Source: Bacillus glycinifermentans
GTDB taxonomy: Bacteria; Bacillota; Bacilli; Bacillales; Bacillaceae
Reading direction: 5' to 3'
Length of the DNA stretch: 64,000 nucleotides
Assembly (NCBI RefSeq): GCF_001042475.2
Contig: NZ_LECW02000004.1
Span: 248,001 to 312,000, forward strand
Shown here: one piece after another, positions 18,770 through 27,708 of the stretch
Position numbering within the stretch: the first letter of the stretch is position 1
How the letters are laid out: each line of letters starts with the position of its first letter
Translations under genes and position numbers: made by a program
The notes under the pieces: model-generated
What the model was told of the DNA's origin: nothing
The model's database searches: none
The model's input: the letters and a program-made list of their open reading frames with translations, nothing else

Positions 18770-19864
18770 TTATGACTGCCGTTTATAAAATGGCGTTTTT
18801 ACAACTTTCGCTTTCAGCCGTTTCTTCCTGATTTCAACCTCGACAATGGTGCCGATTTCGGCTGCTTCTTTTTTCAGCAAGGCAAGGCCGACGTTTTTTT
18901 TCAAAGTGGGGGACTGTGTTCCGGTCGTCACCTCGCCGACTTGCTCGCCTTGATGAAAAACGGCATACCCGTGCCGCGGAATCCCTTTATCGATCATTTC
19001 AAGGCCGGCGAGCTTTCTGGCAGCCCCGTGTTCTTTTTGCCTTGCCAATGCTGACTTTCCGATGAAATCGGCTTCTTTATTCGTTTTCACGGCAAAACCG
19101 ATCCCCGCTTCAATCGGCGTAATCTCATTTGTGAGCTCCTGCCCGTATAACGGCAGTTTTGCTTCAAAGCGGAGTGTGTCCCTTGCGCCGAGTCCGCACG
19201 GAATGAGACCGTCATCCTTGCCTGTTTCTAAAAGAAGCTTCCAAATATATGGTGCATCTTCATTCCGGCAGTAGATTTCAAAGCCGTCCTCTCCCGTATA
19301 CCCTGTTCTTGACACAAGCGCCCTTACATTTCCTACTGCGGCTTCATCGCGGAATGTAAACGGCTTTAGAGCCTCGAGATCAAGATCTGTCACCTGCTTT
19401 AAAATCTGTGCTGCTTTCGGTCCCTGAAGGGCGAGCAGAGAGATCTCGCCAGACACGTTTTGAATCGTGACATCCCCTCCGGCGTGCCGATTCAGCCAAT
19501 CGATATCCTTCGTAATGTTCGCTGCATTAATGACCAAAAAATAGCGGCCGCTTCCCTTTCGATAAACCAGGAGATCGTCGATCGTCCCGCCGTTTTCGTC
19601 GCACATCGCCGTATACTGGGCGCCGCCTTCTTTCAATGCGGCGACATCGTTTGTTAAAAGCTTCTGCAAAAACGGAAGGCTTCCGGCTCCCGTTACCTCG
19701 ACTTCCCCCATGTGGGAGACGTCAAACAATCCGGCTTTCGTCCTCACCGCTTCATGCTCTTCTTTGATCGATGAAAATTGAACAGGCAGCTCCCAGCCGC
19801 CGAAATCAATCGTCTTTCCGCCGTATTCCTTATACAGGTCAAATAAAGGCGTTCGTTTAAGCAT
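18770..19864 (-). CDS. gcvT: Aminomethyltransferase (glycine cleavage T protein)
   Basis: 364 residues. It transfers the methylene group from aminomethyl-lipoyl-GcvH to tetrahydrofolate and releases ammonia. The N-terminal motif [24 protein letters not shown], the [12 protein letters not shown] stretch with the catalytic Asp region, and the C-terminal [19 protein letters not shown] are typical. It is the first gene of gcvT-gcvPA-gcvPB and lies 95 bp downstream of the riboswitch terminator. SD AAGGGGGAAAGAGG precedes the ATG. Confidence 0.97.
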   Translation of the reverse strand: MLKRTPLFDLYKEYGGKTIDFGGWELPVQFSSIKEEHEAVRTKAGLFDVSHMGEVEVTGAGSLPFLQKLLTNDVAALKEGGAQYTAMCDENGGTIDDLLVYRKGSGRYFLVINAANITKDIDWLNRHAGGDVTIQNVSGEISLLALQGPKAAQILKQVTDLDLEALKPFTFRDEAAVGNVRALVSRTGYTGEDGFEIYCRNEDAPYIWKLLLETGKDDGLIPCGLGARDTLRFEAKLPLYGQELTNEITPIEAGIGFAVKTNKEADFIGKSALARQKEHGAARKLAGLEMIDKGIPRHGYAVFHQGEQVGEVTTGTQSPTLKKNVGLALLKKEAAEIGTIVEVEIRKKRLKAKVVKTPFYKRQS

Positions 19865-19959
19865 CCTCTTTCCCCCTTCGTTTTTTTATCACCATAAGTT
19901 TGCCAATCATCAGAAAACGCGAAAGATTCCAATATTAAAAGCTCTTTATAGACGGCACA

Positions 19960-20212
19960 AAAAAGGACAGAGAACCCCCTTTGTCAGTTCGGAGGTTCTC
20001 TGTCCTGGCACCTGAAAGTTTACTTTGCACGAAAGCAAAGATGTCCCCTTTGGTGGTTTGCTAAACATGATAATGGTGCAAACTCTCTCCAGAGTTGCGT
20101 CAAGCAAGAGTTCTTTTGCCTGAGAGATTCGCTTATTTCAAGAGCTTGCTCCTTCGGCGCCGTCATAAGGCATTCCTTGCCGGTCTCTCCCCTTGCCGTC
20201 ATTCGCTCATAT
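19960..20212 (-). promoter_or_regulatory. Tandem glycine riboswitch of the gcv operon
   Basis: Two glycine aptamers in series read on the minus strand. Aptamer 1 (about 20100-20210) has GGGAGAGACCGGCAAGG, GCCGAAGGAGCAA and TCTCTCAGGCAAAAGAAC. Aptamer 2 (about 20006-20100) has AACTCTGGAGAGAG, CACCAAAGGGGACA and CTTTCAGGTGCC. The expression platform is a strong hairpin (19965-20005, GGACAGAGAACCTCC / GGGGGTTCTCTGTCC) followed by TTTTTT. In B. subtilis glycine binding to this RNA prevents termination and turns gcv on; the same is expected here. Confidence 0.95.
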
Positions 20213-20274
20213 TCGCTTCATTTCTGGACATACTACATAAGGACTTTCGATTTTTTCGCTGATGATCTACAAAT

Positions 20275-20303
20275 ATCCTACCATCATCAAAGCGTTTGGG
20301 CAA
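20275..20303 (-). promoter_or_regulatory. Candidate promoter of the gcv riboswitch transcript
   Basis: Minus strand TTGCCC (20298-20303), 17-bp spacer, extended -10 TGGTAGGAT with TAGGAT at 20275-20280, about 60 bp before the first aptamer. The rest of the 20213-20444 gap holds only the divergent upstream region of yqhH. Confidence 0.4.
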
Positions 20304-20444
20304 CAGGAAAAATTATTAACAATCCATTATTTTTTCTCTAAAACGTTCGTATTTTATCAATTTGATTATAACATCAGCCCAATTTACAAATGGTGATCTC
20401 CGGAAGAAAAGAACATTTCGTGTGAGAGGAAAGGCGGCGTTACG

Positions 20445-22112
20445 ATGATACCAGACATTCATTTTGACCATGAGTGGCCGGAGCAGTTTGCAAAACACCT
20501 TGACCAGGACGGCCCCTGGGCAAACTGGGAGCTTTACCAGCTGTCCTGCGAGGTGCAAAAAAGGCTGGCGATACCGAGCTTTGAAGGGCTGCAGGCGCCG
20601 AATCACCTGCCTGACTTTACTCCGCTTCCCCATCAGCTTGAGGTCGCTCAAAGAGTGGTTGAACAAATGAACGGAAAAGCCATATTGGCCGATGAAGTAG
20701 GTCTCGGGAAAACGGTAGAAGCCGGCCTGATATTAAAAGAATACATGATTCGCGGACTCGCAAAGAAAATTTTGATTCTCGTGCCCGCTTCGCTTGTCTC
20801 GCAATGGGTCAAAGAGCTGCGCGAAAAATTTTTGATCCCGGCCGTCGAACAGAAAAAAAGCTATGTATGGGAGCAGTGCGACGTTGTCGTCTCCTCTCTC
20901 GATACGGCGAAACGATCGCCGCACCGGGAAACCGTATTATCAATCCAATACGATGTAGTCATTATTGATGAGGCTCACAAACTGAAAAACAGCAAAACCA
21001 AAAACTACGAATTCGTCCGCAATTTAAAGAAAAAATATTGCCTAATGCTGACGGCGACGCCGATCCAAAACAAGATCGACGAAATTTTCAACCTCGTCTC
21101 CCTGTTAAAGCCGGGACATTTGGGCAATGAAAGCAATTTTAACAAAGATTATTCAAAACAAATCGATTCGAGAGAGGCGCATGAACGATTGAAATCGCTC
21201 ATCAATAAAGTGATGATCAGGAACAGGCGCCAGGATACGGGCATTACATGGACGAAGCGCCACGTCGAAACGGTGCCGATCTCCTTTTCTCCGACCGAAC
21301 AGGCTTTATATGACGAAATCACAAGCCTGAAAAAAGATCATCGCCAATCTGCAGGCATGTTTTCGATTATGACATTGGAACGCGAATGCTGCTCAAGCAG
21401 AGAAGCGGTCTACATGACCTTAAAAAACATGCTTGACAAAAAAGACCGCGAAGCGCCCGTCATCGGAGAAGCCGCGATTCACCGGCTGATCAACAAGGTC
21501 AATGAGGTCGCGCAAAACTCAAAGGCGCTTAAGGTCGTTGAGCTGATTGAAGAGCTGGATGACAAAGTCATTATCTTTACGGAGTACAGGGCGACGCAAA
21601 TTTATCTCCAATGGTTTCTCCAGCAAAACGGAATCAGTTCCGTACCGTTTAGGGGCGGCTTTAAAAGAGGAAAAAAAGACTGGATGAAAGACTTGTTCAG
21701 GGGCAAGGTTCAGGTGCTGATCGCCACAGAAGCGGGCGGCGAAGGGATCAACCTGCAATTTTGCAACAAAATCATCAACTATGACCTTCCGTGGAACCCT
21801 ATGCGCCTTGAACAAAGAATCGGACGGATTCACCGGCTCGGCCAGGAGCGCGATGTGTATATCTACAATATGGCGACAAAGCACACGGTAGAAGAGCATA
21901 TTTTGAAGCTTCTCTATGAAAAAATCCATTTATTCGAAAAAGTCGTCGGCGAACTGGATGATATTTTAACAAAAATAGAGGTCGGCAATTTTGAAGAGCA
22001 CCTGCACGACATTCTCTTTTATTCGTCATCAGATGAGGAAATGAAAATTAAAATGGAAAATCTGGCATCGTTCATCTCCTATGGACATGATCATAAACAG
22101 ATTGGAGGCTAA
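20445..22112 (+). CDS. yqhH: SNF2-type helicase YqhH
   Basis: 555 residues. A compact SF2/SNF2 ATPase: motif I DEVGLGKTVEAG (near residue 83), motif II DEAH (near 175), motif III TATPIQN, motif V GGEGINLQFC and motif VI QRIGRIHRLGQ. It probably remodels nucleic acid-protein complexes; the exact target is unknown. yqhG follows after 3 bp. It is divergent from the gcv operon across a 230-bp region. Length and order match B. subtilis. Confidence 0.94.
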   Translation: MIPDIHFDHEWPEQFAKHLDQDGPWANWELYQLSCEVQKRLAIPSFEGLQAPNHLPDFTPLPHQLEVAQRVVEQMNGKAILADEVGLGKTVEAGLILKEYMIRGLAKKILILVPASLVSQWVKELREKFLIPAVEQKKSYVWEQCDVVVSSLDTAKRSPHRETVLSIQYDVVIIDEAHKLKNSKTKNYEFVRNLKKKYCLMLTATPIQNKIDEIFNLVSLLKPGHLGNESNFNKDYSKQIDSREAHERLKSLINKVMIRNRRQDTGITWTKRHVETVPISFSPTEQALYDEITSLKKDHRQSAGMFSIMTLERECCSSREAVYMTLKNMLDKKDREAPVIGEAAIHRLINKVNEVAQNSKALKVVELIEELDDKVIIFTEYRATQIYLQWFLQQNGISSVPFRGGFKRGKKDWMKDLFRGKVQVLIATEAGGEGINLQFCNKIINYDLPWNPMRLEQRIGRIHRLGQERDVYIYNMATKHTVEEHILKLLYEKIHLFEKVVGELDDILTKIEVGNFEEHLHDILFYSSSDEEMKIKMENLASFISYGHDHKQIGG

Positions 22113-22115
22113 TGC

Positions 22116-22910
22116 ATGAGACAGGAGGAAATTCAAAGATTTTTGGAACGTTTTTTCACCGCAAACGGGTGTGACATCACCGGCAAAAGCCCCGGCCACT
22201 TAACGGTGCAACTGACGGCTGACGTCGATAAGCAAATCATGAACAGGCCATTTTATTGGCACTGGCTTGAAAAGACGGGCGGGGTGCCGAACCCGATGAA
22301 AATTACGCTGATTACAAATGAAGAAGCAGCGCCAGCAGATATTGACGGCGAATTTATTCACTTCGGATCGCCGCGGCTGTTTCAAATATTTCAGGCGGTC
22401 AAAAAGAACGGAAAATTTATCCGCCTCTATGAAAAAATCAGCTCCGCGGGGGGGCATATTCCGCTTGAGCCGTGGCTCGGTTTGAATGTAACGATTTCCT
22501 ACCAGTCCGACTTGAAAAAAGACAAGCTTTTGTCCCTCGGCCTCCATTTAATCAGCGGGCAGCTTACAGAAAACTTTCAGGAACGAATGGAAGCAAGGGC
22601 GCTTTCTTCGCACATTTCCGACTACTGCTACACGGTGTCGCCTTTAATCAAACCGGAAAGCGGCATCAAACGGCTCGAACGCTATATCGAACAAGCCGCG
22701 AGAGCCGAACCCCTCGACTGGGCCGAAGCTTCTCTTAAAAGATGGAACAACGACCTTTTCCTTCTGAATCAATTTTACGAAGAGACGGAAGAAAAGCCCG
22801 AGGAATACGAAATTGAAAAAAAAGCCCTTCAAGCGCTCTACGAACCGAAAATCGAAATTAAGATCGAAAACGGCGGATTGTTTTATTTACAGAAAAAAAT
22901 TTCAGGATAA
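22116..22910 (+). CDS. yqhG: Conserved protein YqhG
   Basis: 264 residues, soluble, with no signal peptide. It contains ERFFTANGCDITGKSPGHLTVQL near the N-terminus and a WHWLEKTGG segment near residue 45. It is found only next to yqhH in Bacillus, 3 bp downstream here, so the two probably work together. No enzyme motif is recognised. The Glu/Lys-rich C-terminus may form a coiled coil. Confidence 0.88.
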   Translation: MRQEEIQRFLERFFTANGCDITGKSPGHLTVQLTADVDKQIMNRPFYWHWLEKTGGVPNPMKITLITNEEAAPADIDGEFIHFGSPRLFQIFQAVKKNGKFIRLYEKISSAGGHIPLEPWLGLNVTISYQSDLKKDKLLSLGLHLISGQLTENFQERMEARALSSHISDYCYTVSPLIKPESGIKRLERYIEQAARAEPLDWAEASLKRWNNDLFLLNQFYEETEEKPEEYEIEKKALQALYEPKIEIKIENGGLFYLQKKISG

Positions 22911-22919
22911 ATTTTCCGA

Positions 22920-22963
22920 TTCGACACCGTTCTTCTTTTTATTCAGAGTCCTCCTATTATAAT
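22920..22963 (+). promoter_or_regulatory. Promoter of sinI with an 0A box
   Basis: TATAAT at 22958-22963 lacks a good -35 (CTTTTT, 17 bp upstream), as expected for an activated promoter. An exact 0A core TGTCGAA lies on the minus strand at 22920-22926, about 32 bp upstream of the -10. Spo0A~P activates sinI in B. subtilis; the same is inferred here. Confidence 0.65.
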
Positions 22964-23095
22964 GAATGTAAGGAGAATAACTTTTGGAACATCAATTGGA
23001 CAAGTTTGGAAAAGTGTTGAGACTAGAGATCGATCTTTGTTTATCACAACACGTTTAACTGAAATACATAATGAAGTATTTTGGGGGGAAATGCC

Positions 23096-23272
23096 ATGAA
23101 TAAAGTGGAACATGAGAAAGAAGAATTGGACAAGGAGTGGGAAGAGCTGATCAAAAGTGCTCTCAATGAAGGCATTAGTCCGGAAGAAATAAGAATATTT
23201 CTCAATTTAGGAAATAAGACTTCCGAAGCTTCCACACCAATTGAAAGAAGTCATTCAATAAATCCCTTCTGA
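23096..23272 (+). CDS. sinI: SinR antagonist SinI
   Basis: 58 residues (57 in B. subtilis). The conserved SinR-binding helix region is LDKEWEELIKSALNEGISPEEIRIFL, and the tail ends ERSHSINPF as in B. subtilis. SinI forms a heterodimer with SinR and frees the matrix genes for transcription. GGGGGGA precedes the ATG at 23096. sinR follows 33 bp downstream. Confidence 0.95.
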   Translation: MNKVEHEKEELDKEWEELIKSALNEGISPEEIRIFLNLGNKTSEASTPIERSHSINPF

Positions 23273-23275
23273 ATG

Positions 23276-23284
23276 TGCTATAAT
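23276..23284 (+). promoter_or_regulatory. Promoter of sinR (extended -10)
   Basis: Exact extended -10 TGCTATAAT, in the gap between sinI and sinR, with no good -35. This corresponds in position to the weak constitutive P3 promoter of B. subtilis sinR. Confidence 0.6.
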
Positions 23285-23305
23285 ATCGAAAGGAAGGTGA
23301 TGACA

Positions 23306-23641
23306 TTGATTGGCCAGCGTATTAAACAATATCGAAAAGAAAAAGGCTACTCACTATCTGAACTAGCTGAAAAGGCTGGGGTAGCGAAGTCTTATTTAAG
23401 TTCAATAGAAAGAAATTTGCAAACAAACCCCTCCATTCAATTTCTAGAAAAAGTCTCCGCTGTTCTGGACGTCTCGGTTCATACCCTGCTTGATGAAAAA
23501 GATGAAACCGAATACGATGGTCAATTAGATAGTGAATGGGAAAATCTAGTTCGTGACGCGATGGCATCAGGGGTTTCTAAAAAACAATTTCGAGAATTTT
23601 TAGATTACCAAAAATGGAAGAAGAGTCAGGAAAAGGAGTAA
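23306..23641 (+). CDS. sinR: Biofilm master repressor SinR
   Basis: 111 residues, the same as B. subtilis. The N-terminal Xre-type helix-turn-helix (IGQRIKQYRKEKGYSLSELA to about residue 65) binds GTTCTYT-type sites before tapA and eps. The C-terminal half (SEWENLVRDAMASGVSKKQF) is the tetramerisation and SinI-binding domain. The start is TTG at 23306 behind GGAAGGTG; an ATG two codons earlier is too close to the SD. Its target operon tapA-sipW-tasA lies next to it, convergent, across a shared terminator. Confidence 0.97.
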   Translation: MIGQRIKQYRKEKGYSLSELAEKAGVAKSYLSSIERNLQTNPSIQFLEKVSAVLDVSVHTLLDEKDETEYDGQLDSEWENLVRDAMASGVSKKQFREFLDYQKWKKSQEKE

Positions 23642-23703
23642 GTGCCGCATATCTTACTCCCTTTGGCATTGTAAAAATAAAACGGCGCCGATCAAGTATA
23701 CAT

Positions 23704-23735
23704 AAAAAAACGGATCATACCAGATCCGTTTTTTC
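23704..23735. terminator. Bidirectional terminator between sinR and tasA
   Basis: AAAAAACGGATC-ATACCA-GATCCGTTTTTT can end transcription from either side. Confidence 0.85.
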
Positions 23736-23744
23736 ATCATTCGT

Positions 23745-24539
23745 TTATTTATCTTCACTGTGCGCTCTTTCGTTCTCTTTTACATAACCTTTTTCATCGG
23801 CATGTTTATTTCCGTCGATGGTCAGGCCGTTCCATTGAGTAGCTTCAAACGAGAAGTCGAGCTGTACAGAATCTCCTTGATATTTGTTCTGCACCATGTT
23901 GCCGTTGCTGTCTGTTGTTGTGTCATTGACAAATTCAATGACCATTTCGACTTTGTCAAAATCGTACGGATCTTTTGGAATTCCGTCGTACTCAGGCGCA
24001 GTCTTTCCGTTGATTGTCGCTACATTGATTTTGCCGTTGTCATGCAGGAATCCAGGCTCGATCAGCTTTTTGACTTTGTCCATTGATGCTTTATCTTTTT
24101 TCACAGACATATTGTACAAGTCATAGAGGTTTGCGGAATCCAGGATGATGTTTTTAGGATAGCCGTTTCCGCCTTCAACACCGACCGTCAGTACGCTCAC
24201 CTTAAACTGTTTCAGGAAATCCTCGGCAGAGTTTTTCCCGCCGTTTTTCGCGTTTCCGTCAACGAAATTGCTGAAACCCATTTGCATTAACACTTCTTTA
24301 ATAGCCAATGATCCGTCATTTTTAAAGGTAAATTCTTTTTTGAATTTATCACCCGGTTTTAAGTTTGACAGGTTCACTCTTGCAGACGTTTCTTTTGCAT
24401 TTAAGTCAAGCGTTCCTGCTGCATAAGTAGCATGAGTCGATTCGATATCGTTAAACGCAGCCCAAGTTCCTCCTCCTACTAATGCCAGTCCAAGAGCAGC
24501 GGATGCAACTCCCAATCCGATTTTTTTCTTTGTACCCAT
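23745..24539 (-). CDS. tasA: Biofilm amyloid fibre protein TasA
   Basis: 264 residues. A signal peptide (GLGVASAALGLALVGGGTWA) is probably cut by SipW after Ala27, leaving AFNDIEST. The mature protein is a camelysin/TasA-type beta-sandwich: VNLSNLKPGDKFKKEFTF, GSLAIKEVLM, GNGYPKNIILD and the FEATQWNGLTI C-terminal strand. It is the major protein fibre of the extracellular matrix. It is last in tapA-sipW-tasA, 68 bp after sipW. The operon is repressed by SinR. Confidence 0.97.
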   Translation of the reverse strand: MGTKKKIGLGVASAALGLALVGGGTWAAFNDIESTHATYAAGTLDLNAKETSARVNLSNLKPGDKFKKEFTFKNDGSLAIKEVLMQMGFSNFVDGNAKNGGKNSAEDFLKQFKVSVLTVGVEGGNGYPKNIILDSANLYDLYNMSVKKDKASMDKVKKLIEPGFLHDNGKINVATINGKTAPEYDGIPKDPYDFDKVEMVIEFVNDTTTDSNGNMVQNKYQGDSVQLDFSFEATQWNGLTIDGNKHADEKGYVKENERAHSEDK

Positions 24540-24607
24540 GATAACTCCTCCTTTTATAATAAGAAAATCTATATATGGAGACCTGAATAACAGGTGACCA
24601 ACGAAAG

Positions 24608-25189
24608 TTACATTGAAACCCGGTCTTTGCCGGCAGTTTCGATCGCTTTTGCTTTTTGCTCAATCTCACGCAATGCCGCCGAGACAGTGATGACCGCATA
24701 AAGGATTAGCAATAGGCCCGGTACGATCAATAAGATGGCCGTGCCGATCGGTTTGCCGGCAAAGTCCAGCAGATATCCGGCATAAGGAACCGTAATTCCG
24801 GAATATTTGGCGACAACATTTTCCGAAAGAACTGGATCGGAATCAGGATTTTGGTTGTTGTCCCCTTTTGTCTGAAACATGAGATTTGATTTATTTTTTG
24901 TTATACCGATAATTCGGTGAGTAACCATTGTGTTCTGGTCTTGCATGAATGTAATAATGTCGCCCTTTTTCAATGCCTCGGGATTGTCAACCTTTTGAAC
25001 GGCGATAATCGACCCCGTTTTAAATTCGGGCTCCATCGAACCCGATAAAACCGTCTTCAATTGATACCCGAAGAGCTGGGGCTCCCCGCCGGACGATTTT
25101 GTCGAAATCACGACGATAACCGTCGCAATGATCAGCGTGAAAATAATCACATATAAGATATTGCTGACCCATTTCATGATTTTTTTCAT
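24608..25189 (-). CDS. sipW: ER-type signal peptidase I SipW
   Basis: 193 residues. An N-terminal membrane helix (about 8-30), the catalytic Ser51 in SGSMEP and His91 in MVTHRIIG (His replaces the usual Lys of bacterial signal peptidases, the mark of the ER/archaeal type), and a C-terminal membrane helix (about 150-172). It processes TapA and TasA. The start overlaps the stop of tapA (4 bp). The C-terminal cytoplasmic tail is kept; in B. subtilis it has a second role in matrix gene control. Confidence 0.96.
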   Translation of the reverse strand: MKKIMKWVSNILYVIIFTLIIATVIVVISTKSSGGEPQLFGYQLKTVLSGSMEPEFKTGSIIAVQKVDNPEALKKGDIITFMQDQNTMVTHRIIGITKNKSNLMFQTKGDNNQNPDSDPVLSENVVAKYSGITVPYAGYLLDFAGKPIGTAILLIVPGLLLILYAVITVSAALREIEQKAKAIETAGKDRVSM

Positions 25190-25911
25190 GACTCATCCCC
25201 GCTTTCTAATGAATGTTTCTCTTTATTTTTTTCCTCACGAACAGATTGGCTGGCATCTGTATCTTTTGTTTGTTCTTTCCGCTCCATCTTGTTCGTTTTT
25301 TCTGACTCAGACTTACGATGAGACTCGGCCTTTTTTGGAGGCTTCAGCGTTTTTTCCTTGCAGTCGTTCAGCTTCATCGCCTTTGACCAAATAAACGGCT
25401 TTCCCCGTTTGTGATCGGGATGCCCTTCAGGTTTGATCAATTTAAAAACGTAAGTTCCTCCCTTTGTCGCGCGATTTGACTCTATCCTGTATACACGGCT
25501 TTTTGTTTCTTTGCCAATCGTACCTTTATCGATGACAGTCCCGTCTTTCGGCTTTGAAGAACCATCGATTTTGTGCAGCTCCCATTTCCATTCAGAAGAA
25601 GTAATGTGTTTGCCGCTGTTTTTAAATTCAGCAAATAAAACCAATGGCGCACAAGCGTTTCCTTTTGTTTTTGTCTGTTTATGAAGCTTTAAATCGCTTC
25701 CGTCCCACACCTTATCATCTATGTCCTTAAATTTTGCAGACGCTTTCATCGTCAAGCTGTATGTTTCCACATCATGAAACGATGCGTTCGTATAATGATT
25801 CAGCTGACTCCCCAATCCAATCAAAAGGTAAATGATCAAAATTATTTGAAAACCGATGACTGCCTTTTTGCTTCTTTTTCGGCATCTCCTAGTTCGAGAT
25901 AATCGAATCAT
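25186..25911 (-). CDS. tapA: TasA anchoring/assembly protein TapA
   Basis: 241 residues. A very basic start (RLSRTRRCRKRSKK) is followed by a signal helix (about 18-38) and a folded domain with ASFHDVETYSLTMKAS. The C-terminal third is low-complexity and rich in Lys/Glu/Ser/Thr, as is typical and variable in TapA. It starts and anchors TasA fibres at the cell wall. It is first in the operon, behind SinR sites, and overlaps sipW by 4 bp. Confidence 0.93.
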   Translation of the reverse strand: MIRLSRTRRCRKRSKKAVIGFQIILIIYLLIGLGSQLNHYTNASFHDVETYSLTMKASAKFKDIDDKVWDGSDLKLHKQTKTKGNACAPLVLFAEFKNSGKHITSSEWKWELHKIDGSSKPKDGTVIDKGTIGKETKSRVYRIESNRATKGGTYVFKLIKPEGHPDHKRGKPFIWSKAMKLNDCKEKTLKPPKKAESHRKSESEKTNKMERKEQTKDTDASQSVREEKNKEKHSLESGDES

Positions 25912-25934
25912 GACTACCCTCCTAGCAGCTTTTC

Positions 25935-26092
25935 GTTCGTTTTAAAGAACCTTACAGTTAGAGTATAAAGAACAACCCATTGAATTGAAAACTGCCGAAA
26001 TGGTCGATTTAGTTCGTTTTACAGAACATTATCGTTTAAATCCTCAAAAAATCTCTCAAATTCTCATCTTTTTGAAAAATATGAAGTTCTTT
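25935..26092 (-). promoter_or_regulatory. SinR operator region and promoter of tapA
   Basis: Two 16-bp near-identical inverted repeats, GTTCGTTTTAAAGAAC (25935-25950) and GTTCGTTTTACAGAAC (26022-26037), with single sites AAAGAAC (25967-25973) and GTTCTTT (26086-26092). They match the SinR consensus GTTCTYT. A -10 TATACT (25962-25967, minus) with TTTCAA 17 bp upstream lies between the pairs, so bound SinR would block the promoter. Confidence 0.75.
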
Positions 26093-26173
26093 ATAAAGTA
26101 CGAATTTTATTCTTATTTTTCCGTATAAACCAAATGAACGAGGAAAAAAATAGGGGAGAAAGGATGATGACCC

Positions 26174-26497
26174 ATGCTGAAAAAAATCATCGTGTCATGC
26201 TTTTTTTTACTGCCAATAATCGCCGGACCGCTTGATATACAGGCGGCAGAGAAAACAACAACCGGCATGACAAAATGGGAAGAAAAAGCTGTCCAGGCAG
26301 CGAAAAAAAGATACCCTGCAGCTGAAGTCCGGCTCACTCAAAAAGTATGGGACCGAAAACGAACCGATGAAGCAGTAGAGCAATATCATGTAACATTAAG
26401 CGAAGGAAATCGAAAATTTGGCGTATTTGTCACCATTTCATATGAGCCCTCAACCCATAAAATAAATAAAGTGGTAGTCGTCGAAGAATATAAATAA
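26174..26497 (+). CDS. yqzG: Secreted DUF3889 protein YqzG
   Basis: 107 residues with a signal peptide (MLKKIIVSCFFLLPIIAGPL, cut near DIQAAEK). The mature part KWEEKAVQAAKKRYPAAEVR is typical of DUF3889. Probably secreted or wall-associated; function unknown. It is divergent from tapA and followed by a terminator. B. subtilis YqzG is equal in length and has the same neighbours. Confidence 0.85.
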   Translation: MLKKIIVSCFFLLPIIAGPLDIQAAEKTTTGMTKWEEKAVQAAKKRYPAAEVRLTQKVWDRKRTDEAVEQYHVTLSEGNRKFGVFVTISYEPSTHKINKVVVVEEYK

Positions 26498-26499
26498 GC

Positions 26500-26530
26500 C
26501 GCTTTCTGTTGAAAAGCGGCTTCATTTTCG
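26500..26530 (+). terminator. Terminator of yqzG
   Basis: GCCGCTTT-CTGTTG-AAAAGCGGC followed by TTCATTTT. Confidence 0.7.
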
Positions 26531-26581
26531 GTATGCCCGGACCATGTCTGTACCTGGGCGGAATAACGGCCCTTTGCTTCG

Positions 26582-26764
26582 CTATTTATGACGTTTAAAA
26601 AACATCATACAGCCGAGCGGGAGAATGCCGAACCACCGAAAAATGCGGGACGGCGGTTTGCCTTCCCTGCGTCTTTCTTTCATTTCTTTTCTTTCTTGTT
26701 TCGGCGTGTCCATATATTTGACAAGCTGTTCTGTCATATATTTCACATAATCGTTCGTTTTCAT
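26582..26764 (-). CDS. yqzE: Conserved small protein YqzE
   Basis: 60 residues: [20 protein letters not shown], then a Lys/Arg/Glu-rich central part and a short hydrophobic segment near 45-55. It lies 81 bp downstream of comGG on the same strand and is probably transcribed with the comG operon, as reported for B. subtilis. The function is unknown. GAGGTGATTTG precedes the ATG. Confidence 0.85.
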   Translation of the reverse strand: MKTNDYVKYMTEQLVKYMDTPKQERKEMKERRREGKPPSRIFRWFGILPLGCMMFFKRHK

Positions 26765-26845
26765 CAAATCACCTCATGAGAGAGTCCTCTTATGATGAAG
26801 TGTTGTCAGCCCCTCTCTTTTTTATACACCAAACCGTTTTGATCG

Positions 26846-27211
26846 CTAATGCTCTTTCCAGTGACTGATGGTCTTTTTCCTTAGATGGAATTGAAAATCA
26901 GCAGTCCTTTCAGATTCTGCTGCCGTCTTCACTTTTAGCCTGACTTGCTTCGTTTTCTTGCCGGCTGAAGTAATGGAATACGTCACAGAGCCATACGCTT
27001 TGTTCTCCTCTCCAGCTTTTTCGTCTTGCATATGCCTGATGGAGTGAAGGATTCCATTTTGCAGAAGATTTTGCTGAATGTAAAAGTCTTTCGTCTGTTT
27101 GATAAAAGCATGCTTCGTGATAAAAGCCGCTGCCGAATGAGCGGCGCAAAGCATGCAGATAATCGCCAAAAAAACCGCTGCAGGGTAAATAAAGCCTCTG
27201 GAATTAGTCAC
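26846..27211 (-). CDS. comGG: Competence pseudopilus protein ComGG
   Basis: 121 residues. Begins TNSRGFIYPA and has an N-terminal hydrophobic helix (about 6-30) without a canonical prepilin peptidase site, as in known ComGG. It is a minor component of the DNA-uptake pseudopilus. The start is GTG at 27211, 5 nt after AAAGGTGG, 11 bp downstream of comGF. It is the last pseudopilus gene of the operon. Confidence 0.92.
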   Translation of the reverse strand: MTNSRGFIYPAAVFLAIICMLCAAHSAAAFITKHAFIKQTKDFYIQQNLLQNGILHSIRHMQDEKAGEENKAYGSVTYSITSAGKKTKQVRLKVKTAAESERTADFQFHLRKKTISHWKEH

Positions 27212-27222
27212 ATGAACCACCT

Positions 27223-27708
27223 TTATGAAGAATGATAGACCGGAAATGCAGCTCGGTATTGTGTGCCGTTAAGGCTGATTGCTTCAACGATGACTTGGTG
27301 ATCTTGAAGCCTGAATGTGACGCGTTTGACATGCTGCAGCATCGGCACATGGCCTTTAGAATTCACTCGTTTTCGAATGAGCGCCTGATACGGTTCATAA
27401 CGAACGGCATCACCTGAGGAATTCGTCATTTCAAGCGCCTGTCCGTTGTCTGCCACTTTAACGGCAACGGCTTCTTTGCATTCTTTCTGCATTTGTTCAG
27501 CTGTGATCGTCCATTCTTCCGGGCGAATTTCATTTTTTTTGACACCCGGGGATAAAAACAGCTGAAAAATCGTGGCAGCCGTTCCGGCGATAAACATGTA
27601 GACCGTTAATGAAAGCAAAACATTAAGAAGGGTAAAGCCCTTTTGTTTTGAGAATCGCAAGGCAATACTGACGGTCATGCCTGTTTTCAACAGAGATGCA
27701 GACTTCAT
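27223..27708 (-). CDS. comGF: Competence pseudopilin-like protein ComGF
   Basis: 161 residues from the ATG at 27708 with AAGGAGAAGAAT upstream. A prepilin-like motif KQKGFTLLNVLLSLTVYMF lies near residue 23; Asn replaces the usual Glu at position +5. A longer start at 27735 lacks an SD. The first 86 bp overlap the end of comGE in another frame, a normal comG arrangement. It is needed for assembling the transformation pseudopilus. Confidence 0.9.
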   Translation of the reverse strand: MKSASLLKTGMTVSIALRFSKQKGFTLLNVLLSLTVYMFIAGTAATIFQLFLSPGVKKNEIRPEEWTITAEQMQKECKEAVAVKVADNGQALEMTNSSGDAVRYEPYQALIRKRVNSKGHVPMLQHVKRVTFRLQDHQVIVEAISLNGTQYRAAFPVYHSS

